From assembly GCA_024036415.1 (NCBI GenBank), contig JAMWET010000129.1:993501-1057500 (forward strand): DNA of 64,000 bases, read 5' to 3'. Position 1 is the stretch's first letter. Every line of letters begins with the position of its first letter. The translations under genes were made by a program, and so were the position numbers. The notes beneath the pieces were generated by a model. It had not been told where the DNA came from. It worked only from the letters and a program-made list of their open reading frames with translations, and made no database searches. Origin of the DNA: Prochilodus magdalenae. Lineage: Eukaryota; Chordata; Actinopteri; Characiformes; Prochilodontidae. Shown here piece after piece: positions 22,001-34,200 of the stretch.

Positions 22001-25000
22001 GGCTTTTTTTGGGACTCACTCAACTGCCATGTGGTGAAAACGCTCAGCAGATTTCAACTTTATGCAAACAATTAGCCAGTCAGACACCAGTACACTGGAT
22101 CTTCATCATAAACGGTCAAACATAATTTTCTCCACGAGGACAGACTTTCTCCTCCTTCAATCCATGAAAATATATGATTTTATAGTTAACAGTTGACAGT
22201 GAAGTTTTGAACGGACTTGGTTTGAGCAGGAAAGCAAACGTAAATCACACAGAGGATGTAAGCTGCATGCTAGTGAGTATTTGAAGCAAGCAAATGTTAG
22301 TTTGTATGAATGACAGATTTCACATGGCAGGTCGTGGTGAAAAGTGCAAGTGTACACGTGTTGTTATGCTTCATAGGCGAAGCTTCTGATGCACAACAGA
22401 CACCACACACCTGTTTCCGAACTACTCTATCATGAATGTGTTTGAAAACCCTTTTTAGTCCAAAAACTTATAACTTAACACGGAACAAGCTCTAGTCACC
22501 AGGTATCCAATAGCTGTCTCTTAGGGAGCTTTCAAACGCATTAAGCTAGTCCTGCCATCTCCACTGTGCACAGGTAAGCTTCTCTATAACAAACCACTGA
22601 ATCACTTTATTTATATCGTAGCCATTTAATTATGCAGAACTTTCAAAAATGGAAACAGAATTGATCTTTAGGTAAAAAGCAAATAAGAGGAGGAAAAGAG
22701 GAGACGAGGGACTAAGAAGAAGAGGACACTGAAGATGAAAGGATCTGTGGTTAATCCAGCTGTTCCCTTACAGGACCACCCTGACCTTCTACACATAAAC
22801 ATCCTGTCACCTACTAAAGCCCTGCTCTCCCAACAGAGAGCTTCACTGTGACTGCCTAAAATCCACATCCAGCAGCATCTTTTCCAACTAATCTGCTCTC
22901 ATGTCATACTTTCATGTGATCTGTGACCACTAAAACGTATTTTTAAAGGAAAGAAAGGGAGTAATAGAAATTGTTGGTGAGGCAAGGATTTAAGCATGTA
23001 AGGACTTACAACAAGACTGAACAGTGGGGTCATGCTAACGTGTTCATCCAGTCCTGTAATGTTTAGCTGTGCTACCCAAGGCACAATAAAAGCTAATTCC
23101 CTTTCAGATCTCAGCAGCTAGAACTAGGTGACCTTTTAGAGGAAGTCACTCCCTTTAAATGAACTTCACTTTCCCTTTGTGGACGCGCTTCCACCACAGT
23201 GGGAAATTCCAAAATGATCCTATTTGTCACACAGCCAACAGCGATCGTGTTACAAGTGACAATGGGTCGTTTCCGTGCCATTTTTTTGGTCTTTATTCCA
23301 ATGCCCTCTAAAGCTATCCCTTTGAGGATGATAAGCACCAAGGGACACTGTGTGGAGTCATTAAATCATAAGAGACAGGCTGGCCTGGTGAAAACGCAAC
23401 AGGATTTGTCATCTGCTTCATAACATTAGGCCTCCCCAAATCACCAGTCCACTCGGCTTAACACACAATGTCGCCGCTGCTGATAAACCGCCCACAGTGC
23501 CACCTATAGTGGATTCAGAGACACATCAGGCCCACAACAAACTAGAGGACGAATGATAAAATTGCAACAAAACCTTCCCACTGTCCAGAGCATTGCTTCA
23601 TTTCACACCTTCAGCAAGTAACCAGAGAAGACCTGTAATGTCTGTGTGTGCTGTTTCAAACAAGGCAACTTCAAATTGGTATGAATGATTAGGGATAAGG
23701 CTAAAGGCAGATTTAGCAGAGGCTAATTGTTCTTGCTCAGTTTCTACAGGCAGCTGTGGAGCAGACTGCTTCAAACCCAACTCTTATAACAATGAATGAA
23801 CAAAGACTTAGGAGACACACTAAAATGTTTCTTTCTGCACTGAACATTGCAATCTAATAATACACAGCCAGCACATATTCAAAATGTATTACTGTATCTA
23901 CCCATTGTAAATATAAATGGGAAGTTAATGAAATGGCTGGAAAATCATTTATTTTATTAAATCATATACATTTATTTCATATCTGCGTGATTTTGTTATC
24001 TGCAGGACTGCCTTCATAAAGATGTGTTTGGCTCTTTTGAGTTGTCCTCTCATTTTAATGAAATATCGAGGTAACTGCCACATCTGACCTGTTCAACTGA
24101 ATGAGTTATGAGTCATACATGTCTGAGAAATGATAAGGTCCAGCTCAGTGTGGAACATGGTTAGTTATGACCAGTACATTTTAACCGGTGATTAACTGCC
24201 TTATAACTGCAATTAACAATTCAATTGTTCTATTTAGTTTATTTTCCGCAACTATTAACCTGGAGCTGTCTATACCTCAAGGTTTTACTTAAAAGCTTTT
24301 GTTTTAGTTTAGTCCATTTTGACTGTTCGAACACTCTACCCATTCTTGAGTCTCCAGCAAACAACTGAGCCGTGGTCTGAGAAAAATCAGTTTGCTCCCA
24401 AGCGATTTTTTTCCATGCTCCTGCTGATGCATTTTTATGACGATCTACACCATGAGAGAATTCAACATCACAGAATGACACATCAGAGGTTTTAACACCT
24501 GATTCTTGACAAGACATTCACATGGTCCTTGAAGCCCAAACTGCTGCAAATATTAGCTGATCAACAATAAAAAATACAGCAAACAATGCGATTGTGATCA
24601 CATACCCCGTGAGTTAAAGTCAACCTGACAAACCATTCAATCATAAAAAAAAATGTAATTACTTGGATGGTGATTCCTGCATGTTAAGTGTTTCTATGTT
24701 CATATTAGTTCATAATAATACATCAGTATGATAAAACTGATGGCAATTAAATTCATTATTCAAAACATTTACAGAGTGTTTCCAAATGTCTGAGCACCCT
24801 CCGTCAACTTATACGTTTTGGTTGTAACACATCCTCTAAGCATGGCGTTTTCAGCGTATTTTAGTTTTATCTTTTTTTGTTCGTTTGTTTCTTTACACTT
24901 TGGAAATCAACAAAACAGTTCCCTTGACCATGTGTGCTGAAACACCAACTGTATTTGTAAGGGACAGATCTACATGTTACATAGTCTTAGGCAAGTTACG

Positions 25001-28000
25001 ATTAAAAACAACCTTTTTTGGCTCTAATGTAAACTCCTTTGACACTTCTCAGCCACATTTCTGGCTACTAACAGTCATTTAGCACACTGTAGCCATCTAA
25101 GAGACCTTAGTATTACAGGAGGGACCCATGGCAAAACAGTAAAATCACCTAAAAGTGATATATCATGTGCATATTCTCACTTGACATTTGAAATTAAGAA
25201 ATTGGGAAAGAAAACATTTTAGCACATTTAAAGAATACTATAAATATGAATCGTAATTTATATTCAACATCTCACACTCATACTGCATGGAACTAAGTCC
25301 ACTTAACCAAGGCTCCAGGCATGCAGTTGGAAAGTACCAGTGATGTGCACAATATCCTTAGAAAAGCATCTTATGATATATGGTAACATAATTTATGACA
25401 AAAGCAATAAAAATTGTCACGTTGCCCATCCCTACTGAGTAGCTACCTACTGACAGTCACATCTCCAGCTCCCATAAACAAATGTTATGTAACAAATAAG
25501 TTATGACACCAATTAGAAGTTAAAACTTTCGTTGCTTTCATTATACGCGTGGCATGGCTCAACATGCATTTACATTCAGTTTGTTGCTCCAAAATTGGTG
25601 ATTATGTAATAATAAAGACCAGACTTGTTAGGAACCACCACAGTGGCTCTCGGCTATCCACTAATAAAATCTGCTAATAGCTCACAACAAAAACCGCTGT
25701 ATTCAATTCAGAGCATCAAGATATATCATGGAGGCATGTTTTTGAATCACAGCTAGAGAAGAATGAATATGGAACATGAATTAGGTAAGTCATGCTGTTG
25801 CACTGACTAGATGTGTTTGTACAGATGAGCAGCAGAGTGCTTTAATGTTTCAGAATGACCAGTTCCCGTCACCTCAATTTTCATACAACAGATAAACAAA
25901 CAGCTTAGTAAAACATTAGTCATACATTACATCACAAAGCATGCCACCCAGTCAGTAAACAGATACGGCCTTCCACTGAGCTCATCAAATCAGAGCTTCC
26001 TAATAGTCAAAGTAGCTTCTAAGAACCTCAGCTGATCACTGTGGCTACTGAACTGACACTACTAAGCCCATCTGAACTGCATCTGCTTGTCATTCAGCCA
26101 AGTTGTGCAAACCAAACCAAATGTGCTACTTTTTTTCTGAAGCCAGGGAGAATCCCGCTTCTTTGTGTACGAGGCACTTGCCTTGCACTCCAGTATAATC
26201 AAAGTACAATGGTTACTTGACTGTGCCATCAAATTGGTTGCTTTCTGGCAAGGAGTGACAGGCTTTTTAAAAGATTTGCTGTGACTTCACTTTATATGAT
26301 CAGAATGACGTCCTCAGCATGCCCTTCACAACAGCCTGCTATTCTAGTTTTAAGCACTGTAGCACATAGCATGTTTTTTAGCCTAATGCTTTGCTTTAGA
26401 ATAAAGGTGAGGACATCAAACAGTATAATATCGCACATGAATTTATTCAGTCACTTTAAGAAATCCCCAAAATACAAAATACAAAATATACTCAACTAAA
26501 ATTATACTTTTGCCTAAATTACTTAACCTCTTTTCTCCATGTGGACTGTTTGATCATTCCCAAAATAGACCATTTTAGTCCTGGTACTGTCCATCTATTG
26601 GACTGTCAATCAAACACGCCATCTGCAGCCTAGACCAGCCTTGATACGCTGTCTGAATATTTAGTAGCAGCACAAGGAATATCTTTGTTTCCACCCATTG
26701 CTATGCTTGTAGGCTAATATGATTATGCATTGCCTCAGTCATAAAAGCTAAAACGACACATCTCCAGTTATATCTTTAAACTGCAAGGGGAGCTTCATGT
26801 TTAAACTCTTGTGTGGTGATGATGACAAAGGGGTAACAATGGTTGCTGAACAGAGATTGGAGGACTGATAAAGAAAGCATGACAGAAGTGTGGGGAAAAG
26901 AAGAACAGCACTCACAAGTTTTATACATATATAACTGTAGCCTTTAGCCTAGCACACATAGAAAGTGGTTCATAGGGCTCATAGGGAAACACTGCATTGA
27001 TGTGCTTGGCAACATCGGGAGATATTACACAAGTTTATCATGTGAAATATAGATTATTGCACAGCAGTTATTACCTATGAAAGCAAATGAGACATTGCTC
27101 CAGCAGATGATGTTTCCAGTCACCTACGCCATTACTGTTTTATAATTGTTTTATTGTTTTAATCATTTTTGACTGATCTCAAACTTGTACCTGATTTAAA
27201 TATAAAGGTGCACATAAAGCATTTCCTAAATTGCTGTCTGCAGACAATGTTGCACCTTTGTTTATATTTCTCAGGTATGCAACTTGACTTCTGCTCTTTT
27301 GCGATTACAATTTTGTTCATTTCGAATTGCTACTGTTCCATCATGTATTTGTAAACTGACTTTTTGCTTCCTTAACAGTACAACAGAATGCCTTGGTTCA
27401 CTGTCAAACATTTTTACATTTACAGGCCACATTGTTTAATTTAAATAAATTATTAAAAATCAAAATAGTATTTTTTGCTGACATGCCTGGTTTACTATAG
27501 TGTTAGCTATCTATCTAAAGTTTGACATATTGCAGAATTCCCTTTAAAAATGATCCAATACATTAACCAAATACTATTTTAAAGGCAAACATAGACAAAG
27601 CTGCTCTCATTGCATATTTCTTTTTTATCTCCGATCTCATACTGCAGGTTGCACATGAGCTTTAGTTTAAAGAAGTTGGGAGCATTTCTGCTCATCTCCA
27701 GATTCCACAAATCTTTTACTAAATGTTGTGGACTTTAGACGGTGAAACCAATAAATTCCAACTTTGTTGTTAAACTGTCAGATTGATTTTTTAACTGATT
27801 TTAGCAACCAAAAACCTATAAAACCTATAAAACCTGTTTTCAGGTTTGAGTTCAGGAAAAAATACATGTCACAGCATAAAGCTACCACCTCTGCAATGCA
27901 ATGTAAATATGCAGGTGCAAAGTGCTCCAAAGATGTCGTCGTGGTGTATGTTTCCACTTTAAGGCTCACTTGAGTTCAGGTAATGCAAGAACATTGTGAA

Positions 28001-28619
28001 ACATTCATCACTAAAGCGACACACAGGCCAGAATGAATGCTAAGGCAGCCGAGTGCAGACTGACACTGAATGTGTTATTTCACTATAAAGCAGAGATAAT
28101 AATTACGCACTAAATGATGACTTAACTGATGAAGACATTCTAGCAGAGCCATTTCTGGATGTGGTGCATTAATTAGCACATATTGACAAAGATCAGCACT
28201 GAATGAGAACCAGGTGACCTTAGATCTGCCATACAGCTCCAAGATCCTTTCTGAATGCAGTCCAATGTACTTTGGGGCCAGGTTCTCTGACTCACTAAAA
28301 CTAATCCATTACAAGAAAACAATGCCCCAGGCCATCTTCATTTATCAGCAGCTTAATCATGTTATTAGTCCTGGCAGTGAGGATACATACACTGTCCCTG
28401 CCAGGCAGTCATTCTGCACCAGCTCCACGACTGATATACAAGAGAAGTCTTCAGCCAGCAAATAAATCAGTTCTAAAACAGGCATGCCTTGACTGATATG
28501 TCAATATGTTGAGGGTCCTGAAGGAAATGCAGATGAGAAAGTACTGCTATGTAGTGGCTTGTCTTACGTTGTAAGGAAAAGACACCTCTAATATGAGAAG
28601 AAAAAAAAAAGATTTCCTC
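19097..28619. other. 9.5 kb interval without a recognised feature
   Basis: Both strands hold only scattered frames below about 95 codons, with no domain, tRNA or known repeat recognised. Frames at 23111-23423 and 24239-24517 were looked at and show no family features. It could be intronic or intergenic; conserved non-coding elements cannot be judged from one sequence. Confidence 0.4.
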
Positions 28620-29200
28620 AGAGAATAAGTATTTAGTTTACTGGTTCCCACTTAAAAAGATGAGAGAGGCCTTATACTCTAGAGAGACAAAATGGGGAAC
28701 ACAAATGTAGTTGTTCTTTACATAAGCTGGTTCTCATACATGGGCCTGTATCGTCTATCGGCGGGCAACACGGACTTTCAACTCCCTCCAAAGGTTTTCG
28801 ATGGGGTTGAGATCGGGAGAAGATGATAAGAGAAACAGGTTGTTTTATCTCTGAAAAACCATAGCAATTGCTTTTCACTTTTATTCAGTCGAGTACACTC
28901 TCCTCTATCCAATCCAAATTCTGTTTTCTGGATGTTTTTGGTTTCAAAGTAGAGGCTGCACAACAGCACGCTCTTTTCAAATTCCAATAACAATACTGAA
29001 ACCCAAGCATCAAACAATATAGATGCAGACACTGACATAAAGTTCCTTCTTTAAAATTTCAAAGCGTCTTCACATAGTGGAAGTTGAACCAGGGCAGGCA
29101 GGGTCTACCATGCTCACGACTACTGCTATGACTTCATCCGGTCTGTCAGCCAGAAAATCTTGCTTGTTTGTTATTGACCAAATACTTATTTTCCACCAAT
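28620..29200 (-). mobile_element. Decayed Tc1-like transposon, internally rearranged
   Basis: Left-end sequence ATAAGTATTTAGTTTACTGG then CCCACTTAAAAAGATGAGAG is the end region of a widespread fish Tc1-like family. The right part, CCAGAAAATCTTGCTTGTTT then GACCAAATACTTATTTTCCA (29150-29197), belongs to the same family in the same orientation. A short piece of transposase reading frame lies between them on the minus strand (28761-28814). The rest of the transposase, about 1 kb, is missing. About 300 bp of unfamiliar sequence (roughly 28820-29140) fills the interior. The outer right terminus is also lost. Immobile. Confidence 0.75.
28761..28814 (-). pseudogene. Tc1-like transposase fragment (DDE C-terminal motif)
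   Basis: The minus strand reads DLNPIENLWRELKVRVAR without interruption. In Tc1/mariner transposases this block carries the final acidic catalytic residue (the E of PIE) of the DD34E triad that cuts and joins the transposon ends. Only these 18 codons are recognisable; the N-terminal DNA-binding domain and first two catalytic aspartates are gone. Confidence 0.9.
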
Positions 29201-30124
29201 GCAAAACTAACATCACATCTCACAACATTAGCATGTGTTGATAAATATTACAGGATTGGAACAGATTTGTTTTATTTGCAAATACAGCCCTGTATGGATA
29301 CCTTGCAATACTTTCAAGACATCTCTATTACAAAGGCAACAAACCTAAAGACTCTAGTTTGGAAAGGGATCAGGCAGTGTAGTAATGCATCGCTGACATA
29401 CATGGCTGCACAATTTAGTCTCTCTTTCTGCCTGCACCAATGGGAGGGATTGGCTGGTGGAGAAGATTGTCATTTTAATTGGTCTGCGAATGTACCAGTA
29501 AATGTTGTAAAAGCAGTCTGATTATGAATCTAATGCATTTCATTTCAGGCAGAAAAAAGGGACAAGTAAAAAAAGGCATTTTCTGAATGAGGCTTATTTC
29601 TGGGACAGTTTAACTTTGTGTTCTCAGGAGAACAGAGTTGATGAAACCAGCTCCCGCGAGAAAGAGATTACCCGGCTAAAAGGCAATTCGCTTTTGTGAC
29701 AAGGTCATCAGCAACAAATAGGGCTGGGATTAATCTGATAAACACTAATAATCTAAATCACATTAATTGCTAATAATATGGGCCAAACAAGGAAACAGAG
29801 GTAGTCTAAGGAATGCATGGGCACAAACTGCCAGCAAACATCAAACTGTACATGGAAGAGCGGTCACTCTCTCAGTAAAAGAATGATGAGCAACATGACT
29901 GATTAAGCAATTCTTTAAACACAAGAGACCAACTCTGTCTACAGACTTTGTATCAACTTCTGCATCACTTCTGTGCGAATGGGTCTATGGTAGCAATGGA
30001 GGCCTGCAAAGCCACCAGTACCACTTCACTAGAGATGCGTTCTGACATATCTGTGTTGCAATGGCTGGAAGAGACATGATAGCTGCGGAGGGCATGCTGG
30101 GAGAGTTTGAAAAAAGGGATGAGA
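29201..30124. other. Spacer, no gene
   Basis: Nothing recognised. A 117-codon plus frame (29168-29521) starts inside the Tc1-like relic and has no known motifs. Confidence 0.4.
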
Positions 30125-30149
30125 ACGCACGCACATACGCACACGCACG

Positions 30150-30211
<62 letters not shown>

Positions 30212-30222
30212 CACACACACAC
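30125..30222 (+). repeat. (AC)n microsatellite
   Basis: CGCACGCACAT-type start, then nearly pure AC. The Thr/His frames on plus and Cys/Val frames on minus are artefacts of the repeat. Confidence 0.96.
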
Positions 30223-30883
30223 GGTGATGACTCATACCCAGTATGACTATCCATATTTTCCTTACAGGAATATCCAAAAATCCCAATAATGCATGAACAC
30301 TAGTGAAAGGTGTTGGCTCACATGATTTTTATTAATAATTAGCCACATTAGTTTTTTTAGCTGAGGGTTAGCCACACTTTCTTGCCCTCTATATGGTCTA
30401 TGTGTTTATGATTTCATCCATATATACAGACTTTTATTTTCCTGCTCTCAACCTCAACTGTGGAACGCAGTAAAAGTCAGAAGGCCACCAACATCCACCA
30501 AACTGCTTTTAACTTTTAAAGTGTTTTTATAGGTCAAACAGTTCTAAAAGTATTTCTGCAGTATCTTCAATAAATAGGATTTTATGACATGCGCTGCGAC
30601 TGCTTTGTCATTCTCAGAGTAGGAAGCTACCTCCATCATGAATAATGAGATTCTTAAGATGTGCCACTGCTATGAAAACAAGTCTATGGTAGATTATGGC
30701 CCATGCTCTAAATAATACGCCCAGGTAATAAACAAACCTTTCAGTAAGACAAATGGCTCCTAGAAGGAAAATCTCTCCTGGTTTGCTCCTTCTTTCCTGG
30801 CTAAATCCAGCCTGAACTGCTTGGGAATCTAAAGTAGCAAACTGAAAATTGCTTAAACAGAACGGCACTAGATTCATTATTTT
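30223..30883. other. Spacer, no gene
   Basis: Nothing recognised. Confidence 0.4.
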
Positions 30884-31255
30884 TACAAACCCAATTTCAA
30901 AAAAGTTGCAACAGTACTTTTGACGTGTACAAAGGCAACATATTTAATGTTTTATCTTATTATCATTCTGAAACAATGCCTACACAGTTGAGACAGGCAG
31001 GGAAGGAATATTGTGCAAAGTTTCATGAAACATCCATAAAAGGCCTAGTCCTTTATGAAGAAGGGTTGATCAAACCCTTGCATTAGCAAAGCCACTAATT
31101 TTAAAATAATGTTCCTTACTCAGGAAAGATTTTAGCTTATACACTTTCTACAGTGGTACAACATCATGGCTGCTTAATCAGAGCCTGTGGTTACTGTCAA
31201 ATCTGCAGTCTAGACCCGTTTTCCACTGGAAATTTGTGTCTTATTAACCTTAAAG
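30884..31255 (+). mobile_element. Strongly decayed Tc1/mariner-type relic
   Basis: Starts ACAAACCCAATTTCAAAAAA then GTTGCAACA, like the AACCCAATTCCAAAAAAGTT terminus of a common vertebrate transposon. Near 31157-31240, TACAACATCATGGCTGCTTA followed by CTGCAGTCTAGACCC resembles the transposase coding region of that family, upstream of and at its SPDLSPIE-type motif. The intervening coding region is mostly deleted or diverged, and the other terminus was not found. This rests on remembered family sequence, so it needs a library comparison. Confidence 0.45.
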
Positions 31256-34200
31256 TCTGATAACAAAGTGCCTATATGGTTGCACAGCTGAAAGCTGACT
31301 TTGTTTTATGCTTTCAATATTACGCTTTCAAAACCATGCACCATGCAATTGTATAATATAATAATAATATAATAATTATAATAAATACTGTTTTAAAAGG
31401 TGCCAATACCAATATCACACCCATCTGCAAAGGAATATGGTACAATTACATTCCTCAAGTTACTGAAGACTCTCAATGGTATGACCCCAGTGATGTGAGT
31501 GGTACCACCCCAGTGGCTATTTAGTATGCTTGTTTTTTTTGAGACTGCATGTGACACTGTTAAATGTTTTCAAATGACCCAAATGCAGCACTTAATGCAC
31601 CACTTCTAACATCTGTTTTCCACCAGATGTCAATGGCTCACTAGTGCTGATGTCATTTACACTGAAGGTGAAGATCCATCAGATTAATAAATTACTCAGA
31701 TTCTCAGGCAGCTTTCCCTCCTACTCAGGATTGTCAAATATAGTGATGGATCTTTAACACTTGATATAGTAGGAACTATAAGCAACATCTGGGACTGTGT
31801 TTAGTGAGAGAATCAGGCCACAGAAGTTGCTGTGCTGGGGGTGGGCAGCCTTCTGTCACATAGCCAGTGAGACATTTAAGACAGCTGAGAGAAGAGCAGG
31901 TGCACTATGGGAACAGAGACCCTCACTGGCCTCTATCAGCCGCAAACAGAGCACACTCCCATGAGGCACAATGGGCAATCTGAGCATGGACAGAGTGGCA
32001 AAAGCTACTGCCAAACCCTTTTAGTCCTGCTGCTTCTAGTGTCAAAAATGCAATTCTTTTTAAATACCATGGCATGATTAACAACAGGCTTCCAGTATTA
32101 TTAATATTTAAAAGGCTAATGTCATAGAAGAAAGAATTATGTATTTAAGATTTACTATATGAATATAACGCTTTAAAATATACTGTTCACTCCACACGGA
32201 CAAACAGTGTTTTAATTTAACACATAGGGGGGGAAAGATTGTTTTTCCTCAATATGTTAAACATAATAAACAGATATTTTGCAGAAAATGTGCATATTTA
32301 AGAACATGGTAACTTACTTTCACTTAAAAAAATCAACTAAACATGTAATTTGAGTTAAGTATTCAAGCCTTTGCACACCTAGCCATTCATGCTGAAGTTC
32401 TATGCATTCCAGTCCTAAATAGACTAGACTAGAATAGAGATAGTATAAATAAATGTATGGGATAAATTGTTTGGTCATGTATAAATGCTTTTAGCACATG
32501 ACACAACAGAAGCATCACAAGTGGACTAAAGTGGGGAAAGAGCTAGCGCTACACTAACATTGGATTCTGCACATCATTTATTTAATTTAACTTAATTAAA
32601 AGTGAAGCAAACATTACTTTTAACGTTTATTAAAACGTTGTTTTAATATCAAATGTTATGTCACAGGCTTTTTTTGTCAGCCACCCTTCACAATATGTTT
32701 ACATTTCACAATGAATGGACCAACAGAACTGCTCCAAATACTTGTTGCTTTAACTAACATTCACAGTTTAAAATCTCCCTGTAAACTCTGTTTAGGGGAA
32801 AAGTTGCCAGACTGAAGATCTGAATTTTCCCCTGACTGCAACATTTCTAAAGAAACACTCGATAACAGTTTCAAATTCCAAACTCAGTTTGGAAAACCGT
32901 TTCAAAATGTGGTCGACTTTTCCCAGCTACTAGTGTTGTTTCGTTGCCTTGTGAAGCAAGCTATTGGAAGTTGATTACTTATCTCTCCAATCATCTTGCT
33001 GGAGGAGCTGTTGCTGGTTTTACATAAAAACATGGGTAAGAACTAGCTTTATCTAATCTAGGCTAAGCACACATGTTATGAGCACTTAAGTATTAAATCT
33101 GTAAAGCTATATTTGAGTCATACTGCCATGACTGAAAATTACATTACCTCCTAATCTATCACATCCAAGCTGGATGGCATACAATTTTGGCCTCCCTGGC
33201 TTAAATTACTACAGAGATAACACTGTAGGATCAGATTGGCCTTTTACTAATATTAATCATCTCCATCTCCACATTACAACACTGTTCCATGGGGTCAAAC
33301 CTCTTCAAGACTAAAGCACTTTCTTGTCTCGCGCTCATTGGAGGGTGCTCAGTGAGAAAGGTTCTCGCCTACATGCTCTTTTGAAATAACTTGGGGCACC
33401 AAACGATGCTGATGCATTAACTTTGAGAATGCACGCATGCTTCTTTTATCCCATTTGAAATGGACAGAAATCAAAGACGAGGGGCAGAGCGCCACCAGCT
33501 GAACACTGCACAACGGCGGTGGACAGGTCACTTCACAGAGAGGCACCCAAGAGGAACAGATTGCGTGTGCTCAGTGAAATGAATGGTGGGCTGAAAGAGA
33601 GCATTGTTTGCCCTGAAGGAGGTGAGCTAGCCAGCACCGTGCAAGGCCTACATACAAGTGAACTGAAAGACCAATGGTGGCGTGGGTGGAGAAGGAGAGT
33701 CACGCATGTTCTGCTGTAAACTTGCCCACAACAAACACACAGTCTGATGTCATGCTGTTCTGCTGTTTAGTTTTACTGAGGCTGCTCCATCAGCCTACAT
33801 ACAGACAGCAGCAGCAAAAGCTTAATAGACGTTGTTGAGTTTATTGCGTGGCTGCATGGGTGGCACCATAAATTTGCATTCCTCTTTGAGAAGAAGGTAT
33901 GCAAATGTCTGTATCAAAAGTTTAAACAGAAAATGAGTCATCAGGATTGATTGGCTTCGATGAAAACTGAGCTGAACTATATGCCACAAAGAGATACATC
34001 ATAGAAACCCATCCATTATTTTTCCAGTCTACTTCTTGGGGCACATGTCAGATCCTGATCATTTTAGTTACAGCGAGAATAGAGGGAGACTGAATGAACA
34101 TAAATTCATTCCCTTTCCTACAGTTAAACATCTAAACCCTTGATACAAAGCCTTAATCCTCTCACTTCATCAGGCAAAGAGATGCATTTGGTCCTTTCTT

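Noticed and set aside
23111..23423. 76-codon minus and 74-codon plus overlapping frames
   Set aside because: No domain, no splice or codon pattern, and opposite-strand overlap typical of chance frames.
27413..27437. TTTACATTTACAGGCC resembling a reversed SINE/L2 tail
   Set aside because: The diagnostic GGCAGACGCT and TATCCAGAGC parts are absent.
29965..30289. Five overlapping Cys/Val and Thr/His frames
   Set aside because: Products of the (AC)n microsatellite in different frames.
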